This document shows, in pieces, positions 11,001-17,928 of a DNA stretch of 64,000 bases. Made by a program: the position numbers and the translations under genes. Origin of the DNA: Temperatibacter marinus (GTDB taxonomy: Bacteria > Pseudomonadota > Alphaproteobacteria > Sphingomonadales > Kordiimonadaceae); assembly GCF_031598375.1 (NCBI RefSeq), contig NZ_CP123872.1, forward strand, positions 1,302,001 to 1,366,000, written 5' to 3'. A model generated the notes under the pieces. The model did no database searches. It was given only the letters and a program-made list of their open reading frames with translations, and was not told the origin of the DNA. Every line of letters starts with the position of its first letter. Position 1 is the first letter of the stretch.

Positions 11001-11663
11001 CCGCCTGAGAATAGGCGTGAGATAGGCGTCGACCACCGTGGTCTGACCGCGGGCAACAATCTTAGTGAGGGGGCTTACATCCCGACTGATGGAGATCTGA
11101 GTATAGCCCACACGGCGGGCAATCGCAGCGATCGCTTGCTCGTGGGCGGGATATTTATAAGCATGCATCAAGGCCACAGCTATAGACCTATAACCTTCAC
11201 TGTATGCAGCGACAAGATCGGCATGGATGGCTTCTTCGTTGAGGGGTGTCTCTATTCTTCCCTCGCTTAATATGCGCTCTTCCACCTCGATAACTTTTTG
11301 ATACAAGAGCGCAGGCTTTTTTATCTCTAGCGCAAAAGTATCGGGGCGCGCCTGATAGCCAATATCAAGAATATCCCTGTAGCCTTTTGTGACCAGAAGA
11401 ACGACAGGGTCCCCTTTTTTCTCAAGCAATGCATTGGTGGCAACCGTCGTCCCCATTTTTACAGCGTCAATTTCTTCGCTCGGGATCGGAGCCTTAGGGT
11501 CAAGCCCAAGAAAAGAGCGAATGCCGTGCAAGGCAGCATCCTCGTAGGCTTCAGGGTTTTCAGACAAGAGTTTGCGTGTTTGAATATGACCGTCTGGTGC
11601 TTTCGCTACAATGTCTGTAAAGGTCCCGCCGCGATCAATCCAAAACTGCCATTTATTACTCAT
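8025..11663 (-). CDS. Hydantoinase/5-oxoprolinase family protein (HyuA-HyuB fusion)
   Basis: 1212 residues, the length of ATP-dependent 5-oxoprolinases of the eukaryotic (OPLAH) type. The HyuA-like half begins with [12 protein letters not shown] (GGTFTD at 12-17), an actin-fold phosphate-binding motif, and includes [12 protein letters not shown] and GGAGGQHA. The HyuB-like half begins near residue 690 with [13 protein letters not shown] and contains [13 protein letters not shown]; it ends with [10 protein letters not shown]. The likely reaction is ATP-driven opening of 5-oxo-L-proline to glutamate, but N-methylhydantoinase and acetone carboxylase relatives share this architecture. The start at 11663 has AAGGG 7 bases upstream. 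It is the first gene of a two-gene operon with the Nramp-like transporter. Confidence 0.9.
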   Translation of the reverse strand: MSNKWQFWIDRGGTFTDIVAKAPDGHIQTRKLLSENPEAYEDAALHGIRSFLGLDPKAPIPSEEIDAVKMGTTVATNALLEKKGDPVVLLVTKGYRDILDIGYQARPDTFALEIKKPALLYQKVIEVEERILSEGRIETPLNEEAIHADLVAAYSEGYRSIAVALMHAYKYPAHEQAIAAIARRVGYTQISISRDVSPLTKIVARGQTTVVDAYLTPILRRYVDKISAALDKTASAKEKPSQNVLFMQSSGGLTAADRFRGRDAILSGPAGGIIGAVKTAELAGFDKVIGFDMGGTSTDVFHYAGSFEKTYETEVAGVQMRVPMMYIHTVAAGGGSLLTYQDNRFQVGPHSAGANPGPVCYRRKGKLAVTDINVCLGKIMPRYFPAIFGPNQDQPLDMLAAQSAFDAISKEMNDGRSAEDVAEGFLDIAVDHMAQAIKKITISRGFDVKDYAMNCFGGAGGQHACLVADKLGIETIFIHPYAGVLSAYGMGLASLQAERQQEISAVLSDDLLIELESTLTALKSEIIYDLTDQGLSENAIATQTEALLKYKATDTTISVDLTTPGAMRKAFEAQHKKRFGFIAPEKDIILETLIVAGSGGGASGEEVRQQKANHPPKPIEHSRVYHHGQWLDTPVYSIETLGYGHSLTGPAIIIEPTGTLVIEPGWHATVNSYGHLILKREKKRQHIAAVSTHYDPVTLEIFNNLFMSIAEQMGIVLRNTSQSVNVKERLDFSCALFDASGDLIANAPHVPVHLGSMDSTIKVLIDSGQPLNPGDVFVHNDPFNGGSHLPDVTVITPVFDSTETTILFYVASRAHHEDIGGLAPGSMSPRATKSTEEGIVFDCVKMVKKGRFLTEEMREILATPPYPARNIDQNIADLMAQTAANAAGAKELLTLIEHYSLPVVKAYMGHIQDYAESAVRKAISTMTSGSCIYEMDDGSVIQVSININKKDQTAALDFKGTSEQRNHNFNAPETITRAAVLYVFRCLVQDNIPLNAGCMIPISIAVPKGSLLNPTPPAAVVAGNTETSQAVTNALFMALKALGSSQGTMNNLTFGNDRYQYYETICSGSPAGPTFNGTDAVHTHMTNTRMTDPEILELRYPVILDEFSINKGSGGQGEWTAGDGVTRKIRFREAMECSILSGHRLLPPLGMKGGEDGQVGKNWVERQDGSCEDMGGSGQTQVMAGDRIIIQTPTGGGFGPKSVAIGKQKEEE

Positions 11664-11710
11664 TTTATACCCTTAAATCGCTAAATACTGCGATTTTTAA
11701 ATGTTTACAT

Positions 11711-11871
11711 ATTGTTAACATGCAAATTACTATGCTTGAAAAGCTCAAGCAAAACAGCGCGTTAGCCAGCCTGAGCTTACATATTGTTTACATGGGTAGC
11801 AAAATAGGGCTTTTGCGGCTAGTGAGAAATTGCAGTTTCTCTAATAGATTTCTGAATGGATTGTTAACATG
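11711..11871. repeat. Three direct repeats ATTGTTWACATG upstream of the 5-oxoprolinase operon
   Basis: Copies lie at 11711-11722 (ATTGTTAACATG), 11783-11794 (ATTGTTTACATG) and 11860-11871 (ATTGTTAACATG), about 72 and 77 bases apart. The first two share a longer core, TTACATATTGTTWACATG. Each contains the dyad TGTT(A/T)ACA, which resembles GntR- or FadR-type operators. They sit 48 to 208 bases before the 5-oxoprolinase start and just outside the recombinase-bearing insertion. Operator sites for that operon are my preferred reading. Recombinase arm-type sites are the alternative. Confidence 0.55.
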
Positions 11872-11882
11872 TGAATATTATT

Positions 11883-11898
11883 TTGAGAAAATTTCTCA
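11883..11898. other. Candidate left attachment/recombination site
   Basis: TTGAGAAAATTTCTCA, the centre of a 21-bp near-perfect palindrome at 11881-11901 (TTTTGAGAAA / TTTCTCAAAA around one base). It lies just past the recombinase stop. A copy with one mismatch occurs at 14999-15014, on the far side of the restriction-modification genes. A partial relative (TTGAGAAATTTCTC) also occurs inside the recombinase gene at 12366-12379, which weakens the case. It could instead be the recombinase gene's terminator hairpin. Confidence 0.4.
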
Positions 11899-11921
11899 AA
11901 AATAGTCTCACGCGCTATTAT

Positions 11922-12506
11922 CTAAAGTAATTCAACAGCACTAGCCTTCATCTGATCTGTAACGTCGATATATCGCTGTGTCGTTGTAAGGTGCTTGTGT
12001 CCAGCGAGTTCCATGATAACTTTAGCACTTACACCCGAGTGAGCTAGCTTGGATATATAGTGACGACGCCCGCTGTGACTTGAAGCAGTGGGTACGCCAC
12101 TTGCGATATATAGTCTTTTAAACAATAAGCTGAGGCTATTTTGTGAAAATGGCTTCTGGCTCTTTTGAGATTGAATAAGGGGCTGGTTTAATACCAGATT
12201 AACCTCTTTGTCTGTTGCAAGCCATTTTATGTACCGTGTCAACTCCGCACGAAGCTTAGTTCCTATAAAAATACGGCGAGTGACATGCCCCTTCGTGTAA
12301 GCGGGGTTAATCTGCAATTGGTCTACTACAGTCCCGTCTTGATTTAACAAATCCTTCACCAGCAATTGAGAAATTTCTCCAACGCGCATACCTGACCAAT
12401 GAGATAAAAGCACTATGATACGATTTCTCTCTGCATGTCGGCCTGTTGCAATGATCTTTAATGTCCGTTTAAATTGTGTGTCTGTTAATACTGCTGCTTG
12501 CTTCAT
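11922..12506 (-). CDS. Small tyrosine recombinase (catalytic domain only)
   Basis: 194 residues. It has the tyrosine recombinase catalytic set: Arg in HWSGMRVGEI, Lys in TKGHVTRRIF, His and Arg in SSHSGRRHY, His in LAGHKHLTTTQRY and the nucleophile Tyr in that last motif. The N-terminal SAM-like core-binding domain of XerC/phage integrases is missing. An in-frame stop lies about 22 codons upstream with no other start between, so this is not a miscalled start. The size matches FimB/FimE-type invertases. It lies downstream of, and on the same strand as, the restriction and methylase genes and probably moved or rearranged this segment. Confidence 0.88.
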   Translation of the reverse strand: MKQAAVLTDTQFKRTLKIIATGRHAERNRIIVLLSHWSGMRVGEISQLLVKDLLNQDGTVVDQLQINPAYTKGHVTRRIFIGTKLRAELTRYIKWLATDKEVNLVLNQPLIQSQKSQKPFSQNSLSLLFKRLYIASGVPTASSHSGRRHYISKLAHSGVSAKVIMELAGHKHLTTTQRYIDVTDQMKASAVELL

Positions 12507-12644
12507 AATACGTACTTTCGTTAGTTTAAGTATGAAGAAAGTATATTTTATTCGAGCAGTGCTGTCGGCCTAAATCAGAACGCCAGTAAAACCAACGCTT
12601 AGAAGCATAATAGTGAGAAATGTATATTTTATGTGATTGTTATT

Positions 12645-13517
12645 TTAGTGGAGGACGCTATTTAAAAAAGAAATAGCACGATCTTTTGACCTGAAAGAGC
12701 CTTCTAGTTTGTCGCCGTTGGTATAATGAATAACAATCTGATATTTTGCGAAGGTGAGTTCTTCATTATTTGGCTCAGAATTGTAATCATAAATAAATTT
12801 TTTGGCATTTGTCATGTCAGTGAAAGAATAGTTCTCACCAAAGAGGGGGGATATAAAGATTTGTTTAATTTGTCTATCGAGTGCTTCTTTTAATTTGGAC
12901 GTGAAAGAGTTTATCTCTTTTTCATGCAGGTTTAGTAGTTCTGTTGTAACAGCATCTTTTTTGGAACTTGTTAATTTTCTAAATGCCTCCAGTTTTTTCC
13001 AGCCATCATCATCCTCAGTGTCTTCGTCAAAGTAGATGTCTACACCAAATTTTAAAAAAACTTTAACCACATTAGCATAATTAAAATAGATAATATTAAA
13101 GCCGCTTGCATTAAGTTGCTTAAGGGACGGTGCCGTAAAGTCTCCTGCTATTACTGCCCCTAAAAAGGGCTTCAGATGAGAATATTTATCAGCTATTGGT
13201 AATACAGCAGCTTGAATTTCTTGCGCTTTATTTTTTGAGTGTTTTGTATATCTTCGCCATGCAGCTTCTATTATGGCAACAGGTTGTCCCATATTAGTAT
13301 CTGAACCATTTTTTTCAATTAGGAAGTCTAAATCATGAGAGCTGCCGTAAATATCTTCCCATTTTACTTTTTTACCTTTTCTAGCAGGCCTGTCTTTACC
13401 AACAAAGTCCAAATAAAATCCATTGGTATCAGCTACACTTTGAAACACGGGAAGCATTGCTTGTTCAAGGAAAAGTCCTATTTCTTGCCCTAAAGTGTGT
13501 ATGGGAGACTTAGCCAT
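12645..13517 (-). CDS. Putative restriction endonuclease (partner of the adjacent methyltransferase)
   Basis: 290 residues. I do not recognise the exact family. A block near residues 60-110 has SSHDLDFLI followed by PVAIIEAAWRRYTKHSKNK, reminiscent of a PD-(D/E)xK nuclease core with acidic residues then a basic helix; a textbook ExK is not obvious. It starts 6 bases after the methyltransferase stop, so the pair is an operon. That context, more than the motif, supports a restriction role. The region is visibly AT-rich in codon use compared with the flanking genes, which suggests transfer. A different nuclease role, such as a defence effector, is possible. Confidence 0.6.
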   Translation of the reverse strand: MAKSPIHTLGQEIGLFLEQAMLPVFQSVADTNGFYLDFVGKDRPARKGKKVKWEDIYGSSHDLDFLIEKNGSDTNMGQPVAIIEAAWRRYTKHSKNKAQEIQAAVLPIADKYSHLKPFLGAVIAGDFTAPSLKQLNASGFNIIYFNYANVVKVFLKFGVDIYFDEDTEDDDGWKKLEAFRKLTSSKKDAVTTELLNLHEKEINSFTSKLKEALDRQIKQIFISPLFGENYSFTDMTNAKKFIYDYNSEPNNEELTFAKYQIVIHYTNGDKLEGSFRSKDRAISFLNSVLH

Positions 13518-13523
13518 ATTATA

Positions 13524-14780
13524 TTATCCCTCTACCCAAAGTCGTCCTTCATGCAGTGGGACTGTATGGGTTCTATTTTTCCACTTAACATTTCTATCAC
13601 GTAATTTTTCAAAAGAAAACCCTTTGAAACCATGATGTAATGCTATTTGAGCAAGCCATTTTTCTGCAGGAACATGAATGCCATATGGTGCGGAATCTCC
13701 TATTACAAAACATACCTTTGCACCATCAACAGTAGCATTTCTTATGTTTAGCCAGATTTTTGATAAGTCGTAAAAGTATGCTGCGATCATTGTATGGTAC
13801 GCTTTTTTTCCGCCTTTAGTATGACGAATTTCATCAAGAGCTTTAGTAACTTTAAAAATATCATCTTTAATTGGTTCAAGTTCAGCAGAAGATAGTAATT
13901 CATCTAAAATCACCTTGTCTCCAGCAGAGTGTTGGGAGCATGAGCGCATTATAGATGGGCGGACGGCTGTTTTTAAATCACCCCATCCATCTATTTCTCC
14001 CCAAAATGTCATTTCTAATCTTGTAGCATCGGCATAATCAAAATTATTGGGATATGGAGGAGATGTAATCACTAAATTACATTTGTTTGCATGAATAGAT
14101 TGTCTAACATCAAGTTCTTCAATTTTACAGTTTGGTTTCCACCCTATGTGCTGGACATGGTTCATGTCTTCACTCATCAATAGCGCTTTTGCCCAAAAAC
14201 CATCAAAAGGGTCTATTACTTTTGACTTAGATTTATTGGGTAAAACATATTGCCATTGAGCTGTTCCTGCATGACTACAGGCGCGAATTATGGATGTTAT
14301 ATTGAGCCATACTAACCTCCAAACAGCATCATTTGTACATAGATCTTCATATGCTTTTTTTAGATAATCTAGTTTTTGTAGCGCACCTGGTGAATAACAC
14401 TTTCCAAGTAATTGGTTGGTTTCATGTCGGGTTGTATTAAATGAGTATGTTTCGGCTAAAGATAGGATACTTTGACAATGTGATAGAAAATCTTCTGCTG
14501 GTAAATGCCAACACGATTTGGCTTTTGCTACACGAGTAACGAAAGGGTGTCCGTCAAAACCAAAAGATTTCACGCCTAACGTATCAGCAGCAAAGCAAGT
14601 TGTGCCAGAACCTAAAAAGGGGTCCAAAAGAATTGCATCATTACCCGTATCGGATTGATATTTTATAATTTCTTGTTCTACCCATTCAGCAGAAAATCCC
14701 GCCGAATACCTAAACCATCTATGGATCGGTAGCTTCATGTTGTCTGTAAATGTACCAGACCTTTTAATTTTTGTGCTCAT
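13524..14780 (-). CDS. DNA methyltransferase (N4-cytosine/N6-adenine type)
   Basis: 418 residues. SAM-binding motif I is DPFLGSGTT at 53-61 and the catalytic motif IV is TSPPY at 239-243, followed by PNNFDYADATRLEM. The SPPY form is commonest in N4-cytosine enzymes, but N6-adenine cannot be excluded. Motif I precedes motif IV with a long segment of about 180 residues between, which probably holds the target-recognition part (an alpha-type order). It is upstream of, and close to, the putative endonuclease gene, as expected for a type II restriction-modification system. Codon use is AT-rich. Confidence 0.9.
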   Translation of the reverse strand: MSTKIKRSGTFTDNMKLPIHRWFRYSAGFSAEWVEQEIIKYQSDTGNDAILLDPFLGSGTTCFAADTLGVKSFGFDGHPFVTRVAKAKSCWHLPAEDFLSHCQSILSLAETYSFNTTRHETNQLLGKCYSPGALQKLDYLKKAYEDLCTNDAVWRLVWLNITSIIRACSHAGTAQWQYVLPNKSKSKVIDPFDGFWAKALLMSEDMNHVQHIGWKPNCKIEELDVRQSIHANKCNLVITSPPYPNNFDYADATRLEMTFWGEIDGWGDLKTAVRPSIMRSCSQHSAGDKVILDELLSSAELEPIKDDIFKVTKALDEIRHTKGGKKAYHTMIAAYFYDLSKIWLNIRNATVDGAKVCFVIGDSAPYGIHVPAEKWLAQIALHHGFKGFSFEKLRDRNVKWKNRTHTVPLHEGRLWVEG

Positions 14781-14835
14781 CTCAATTAATTACTCAGATA
14801 TAGGATTGTATATAGTCTGACTAACTAGCACTAAA

Positions 14836-14883
14836 AAGGAGGTGTAGTAAGTGAAAAATAAATACTCATGGAAAAGGAGTTAA
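14836..14883 (+). CDS. Possible 10-codon leader peptide with strong ribosome-binding site
   Basis: A near-perfect Shine-Dalgarno AAGGAGGTG (14836-14844) lies 6 bases before a GTG at 14851. The frame reads VKNKYSWKRS and stops at 14883. Three bases later comes the ATG of a 44-codon ORF, whose own AAAAGGAG lies inside this leader. The arrangement suggests translational coupling. Coding is inferred from the signals alone; the coordinates given include the ribosome-binding site. Confidence 0.35.
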
Positions 14884-14886
14884 GCC

Positions 14887-15021
14887 ATGCTTTATTATGA
14901 GATCATTACAGAAGGCCGATATGGCCGTAAGCCTATATTGACACCAAAGATAGTGCGTCAAAAAAAAGAAGCGGAAGAACGATATCAGCGTGAACAAGTT
15001 GAGAAAATTCCTCACACCTAA
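14887..15021 (+). CDS. Small hypothetical protein (44 aa)
   Basis: ATG at 14887 with AAAAGGAGT 6 bases upstream and a stop at 15019-15021. The peptide starts MLYYEIITEGRYGRKP and continues as a charged helix-like tail (KKEAEERYQREQ). I do not recognise it, and it has no visible helix-turn-helix, so it is not an obvious restriction-modification controller. It is divergent from the methyltransferase gene. Its last codons overlap the candidate right recombination site. The good ribosome-binding site is the main support. Confidence 0.45.
   Translation: MLYYEIITEGRYGRKPILTPKIVRQKKEAEERYQREQVEKIPHT
14999..15014. other. Candidate right attachment/recombination site
   Basis: TTGAGAAAATTCCTCA matches the sequence at 11883-11898 at 15 of 16 positions. 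Together the two copies bracket the recombinase, endonuclease, methyltransferase and small ORFs exactly. The core is short and AT-rich, so chance similarity remains possible. Confidence 0.35.
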
Positions 15022-15025
15022 TTTA

Positions 15026-15055
15026 GGCGAAGGCACTCATCTGAGCGCCTCCGCC
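15026..15055. repeat. Hairpin between convergent genes
   Basis: GGCG...CGCC encloses AGGC-CTC / GAG-GCCT with two mismatches and a 4-nt loop (ATCT), about 11 paired bases. It lies between the 44-aa ORF and the serine hydrolase stop. There is no T-run on either strand, so it is only a weak terminator candidate. Confidence 0.35.
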
Positions 15056-15081
15056 ATGCTTGGAATTTTGAGATTAGAAAC

Positions 15082-16311
15082 TTACTGTGTAAAAGCTTGC
15101 AGAATTTCGTTGGCTGTGACTTTCAAAGGCCTGATGTTTCTGGCGTGTGCTGTGGTTACGATAATTAAATCCAGCTCATCAATGAGAATGATATATTGGC
15201 CGCCGCCCCCTTGGGCTGAAGTGGTGAAATAGCTTTTGTCACCAATTTTAATGTCAGCCTGCCACCAATAGTACCCATAGCCCGGTTTGGTGATATTTTC
15301 AGTGGTGAAGAAGATGTCATCTTCGTTAATTTCGATGATTTTTCCTGTTGCTTTGGCTATAAAGTCTTCGCCAACAAGCTGCGTGCCGTTCCACTTGCCC
15401 TTATTCTTTGTTAGCATACCCCACTTCAGCATGTTTCGAGATGTCATGCTTGATCCGCTGGGGCCGCGCGGCAGGCCACTTGCATCTTTTCGCCAGCCAT
15501 AATTTTCTATTCCGATCTTATCCAAAAGCTCGGTTTTGATGAAATTTTCGGCAGATCCAGGCACGACAGCATCCAGCACTTGCATCACGATCTGTGGGTC
15601 ATAAGGTTTATAGTCATGTGTTTGAGACGCCTTGGTTATAGGCGCTGTATTTGTCAGAAAGGCTTGAACAAGACCTTGACCTTTTAAAAGGTCTGGGCTG
15701 GTTTCATATTCTTTCTTGCTCTCATCACTGATTTTTAGACCAGAGGTCATTGTCATCGCTTTGTGAAGAGTGATATTTTCAGTGCCTTCAACAAGTTTTG
15801 TAGGGTCGAGATCTTTTAAAAAGCTAATCACAGGCTTGTTCAGATCAGCCATCGATAGGTACCCCATCTGGATGGCACGACCAATAGCCATGCTTGTGTA
15901 AGCTTTAGTAGCTGATGACTGTGGGTGGGGTAGGTCTATGCGTCCCCGCCTGAAGTATGATTCAAAAACTAGCTTATCTCTGTGTGCGATGAGCAGGCTG
16001 TCGAAATCCCCAAATTTACCTTCTGCCATCTCATTTGCTAGTTTGACAATCATATCTTTATCGCCGCCGTCAACGCCCAATTTACCAACAGGAATAGCAT
16101 CGTTTTTGTCTTCTGGTGTTGTGTCAATAAAGCTGGTTTTAAGGGAGGTCAAATCGAAGAAGCTATTCCAGAATTTGTGGCTTACTTCGGAACTGGCTGC
16201 TTTTGGAGCTTTGCCCTCTGATTGGTTATTGCTGTCTGCTGAAGCATGGCTACTAACCCCGCTTAAAAGAGCGATTATTGCGAGTGTCTTGAATGTAGAA
16301 TTGATCGTCAT
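15082..16311 (-). CDS. Exported serine hydrolase, class C beta-lactamase/CubicO family
   Basis: 409 residues with a signal peptide (hydrophobic TLAIIALLSGVSS, cleavage near ASA at 24-26). The serine-lysine pair lies in SSATKAY (S-x-x-K), preceded by YFRRGRIDLPHPQ as in CubicO-type hydrolases. Later hallmarks are GLPRGPSGSSMTSRNMLKWGML and GYGYYWW. Members act on esters, D-peptides or beta-lactams in the periplasm; the substrate here is not predictable. It stands alone on the minus strand, flanked by the restriction-modification insertion and a 390-bp gene-poor gap. Confidence 0.85.
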   Translation of the reverse strand: MTINSTFKTLAIIALLSGVSSHASADSNNQSEGKAPKAASSEVSHKFWNSFFDLTSLKTSFIDTTPEDKNDAIPVGKLGVDGGDKDMIVKLANEMAEGKFGDFDSLLIAHRDKLVFESYFRRGRIDLPHPQSSATKAYTSMAIGRAIQMGYLSMADLNKPVISFLKDLDPTKLVEGTENITLHKAMTMTSGLKISDESKKEYETSPDLLKGQGLVQAFLTNTAPITKASQTHDYKPYDPQIVMQVLDAVVPGSAENFIKTELLDKIGIENYGWRKDASGLPRGPSGSSMTSRNMLKWGMLTKNKGKWNGTQLVGEDFIAKATGKIIEINEDDIFFTTENITKPGYGYYWWQADIKIGDKSYFTTSAQGGGGQYIILIDELDLIIVTTAHARNIRPLKVTANEILQAFTQ

Positions 16312-16699
16312 GTTACCCTCTGTGAAGTCTCTGATAAATTATTTTTATAGCCACAAAAAGCGAGCGGCATGTCTATGCTGCCATCTCTTATGAATTAGAT
16401 AGAAATACAATGATTTTGCGGTAAGACGTGCCGCCTTGAAGGTAGAGTGTTATGTTATATTATTTATAATGTGCACGGAGCGAGTAGCGATAGAATGCAT
16501 ATTTATGGCACTGTCCTGAGGTTGTAAAGTGTATTTAAAGACATGCAAAAACTTGGGTCTGTAATTACTGCGCTTTTTAGGATTTACTTGGATCGATGCA
16601 CCTGAAGAACGATCGCCTAGAAAGGGGTTGATGTCGGGCCTAAAAAAATGCAACACATAAACTGTGAAAGATTTCTAAACAATAAATTGAGTATGACTC
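16312..16699. other. Gene-poor gap, 388 bp
   Basis: No convincing ORF, RNA gene or repeat. It holds an AT-rich patch with a TATAAT at 16465-16470 but no good -35 at normal spacing. It should carry the promoter of the leftward serine hydrolase and of the rightward orphan gene. Confidence 0.4.
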
Positions 16700-17833
16700 T
16701 TGTCCCATATGAGAAATTGTGAGCGTTGCGATGACTATTACTATTGTAATTACTCCGGTAATCTTTGGAAGCTTTGCCCTGATTGCCGGCGCAGCATTTT
16801 GGATCAGCAAGATCGACAACATTATGACTCTCTACAGAGGCAAAGGTTGTTTGCATATGGCTGGGGCCGTAATGTAGATTCTGATGTAGCCAACTATGAT
16901 TATACTTTAAACGAAGATGGTAGTCTTACATATAGATGCGTCCCTAACGATTATTTCGATACTCAAATAAGACAGTTAATAATCGATGGTTTTTTTGCTC
17001 GAATGGATGAAGCAGATCTCGTGGGGGCAACTTCTCAGTATATGTTGGATATGGCGTATGCTGCAGGTGTTGATGAAGAGTGCCACACTTCTTTTTGCAT
17101 TCGGCACGAAACTAAGGGATTTACTTTCACTTTTAGAGCAGAGCCAAATGTCAATTTTGATTTTGATGAGAAGGATGAAGTTGTTGCTATTGCCCATAGC
17201 CCTTTTGAAGGGGAAGAAATGAGCAATGCTTATGGTAGAGGCTGTGCAGATTATATCACGGCAAACAGAGAGATATGTCTTGCACAAGCTGAGATAACCC
17301 GTGAAGAAGAGGTAGCCAAACGAAGAAAGCAATTCGAGAGAGCCGTGCAAGACCATACTTGGGTTGATGAGTATTCGGTGAGAATGATTAAGGGTTTTAA
17401 GTATGCTGTGATGATACCTTGGATATTATTTCATTTAGGTGCAGCCTGGTGGGGATTAGATTTGTTTTTTCCTGAACCGGCAGATTTTTGGCTATTGAAT
17501 TGGCAAACGGTGAAATTTCTATCCTTTCTTTTGGCGCTCTGCGTTTCTGCGAGTATTCCTTCTTATGTTTCAAACCGCAGAATTGCCGTCGTGAATTATT
17601 TACATACTGAGAATTGGAGAAAGACTTTGCTGGAAGTCGGCCCGGAACATCAACTCTTGGCTTCAGACAAAGGTTTTCTTGAGACCCTGGACGCTGAGGA
17701 TGATTTAAATAGATATTGGACACTACGGAAAATTATTCTAGCGCTTACCATCAATGTTTGCAGCATTCTTCTTGCTGCATATTTATTTGACACCTATGTC
17801 TGGTTTAATAGTCTCTTCGAACGCCTTCTCTAG
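16700..17833 (+). CDS. Orphan membrane protein of unknown function
   Basis: 377 residues if the first ATG is used. The family is not recognised. The N-terminus has a zinc-ribbon-like set of cysteines (CERC near 7-10, CPDC near 26-29). The middle is soluble and acidic with a short coiled-coil-like stretch (EITREEEVAKRRKQFERAVQ). Three hydrophobic segments follow near 229-255, 267-290 and 344-367. The ATG at 16700 has no Shine-Dalgarno, and a different frame in the first 150 bases looks equally protein-like (see the 48-codon ORF at 16731). The true start, or a frameshift, is thus unresolved. The coding region after about 16880 is solid. Confidence 0.6.
   Translation: MSHMRNCERCDDYYYCNYSGNLWKLCPDCRRSILDQQDRQHYDSLQRQRLFAYGWGRNVDSDVANYDYTLNEDGSLTYRCVPNDYFDTQIRQLIIDGFFARMDEADLVGATSQYMLDMAYAAGVDEECHTSFCIRHETKGFTFTFRAEPNVNFDFDEKDEVVAIAHSPFEGEEMSNAYGRGCADYITANREICLAQAEITREEEVAKRRKQFERAVQDHTWVDEYSVRMIKGFKYAVMIPWILFHLGAAWWGLDLFFPEPADFWLLNWQTVKFLSFLLALCVSASIPSYVSNRRIAVVNYLHTENWRKTLLEVGPEHQLLASDKGFLETLDAEDDLNRYWTLRKIILALTINVCSILLAAYLFDTYVWFNSLFERLL
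16731..16877 (+). CDS. Possible 48-aa membrane microprotein overlapping the orphan gene
   Basis: In the frame one base ahead of the 377-aa ORF, an ATG at 16731 opens 48 codons to TAG at 16875. The start, MTITIVITPVIFGSFALIAG, is a convincing membrane helix, followed by AAFWISKIDNIM. Either this is a real small protein, or the N-terminus of the orphan gene lies in this frame and a frameshift separates it from the rest, or it is a coincidence. No strong ribosome-binding site is visible. Confidence 0.3.
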   Translation: MTITIVITPVIFGSFALIAGAAFWISKIDNIMTLYRGKGCLHMAGAVM

Positions 17834-17928
17834 AGTGAGAAATAAACAGCTAAATATATAGAAAACGTTTCAGAAATCTATGAAAAGCCATATCATATTC
17901 CTTCGTTTACTAGAGGCTCTATGGTTTC

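Noticed and set aside
11720-11905. A 61-codon plus-strand ORF in the gap before the recombinase
   Set aside because: No ribosome-binding site, unusual composition, and it runs through the repeats and the palindrome. Not convincing as a gene.
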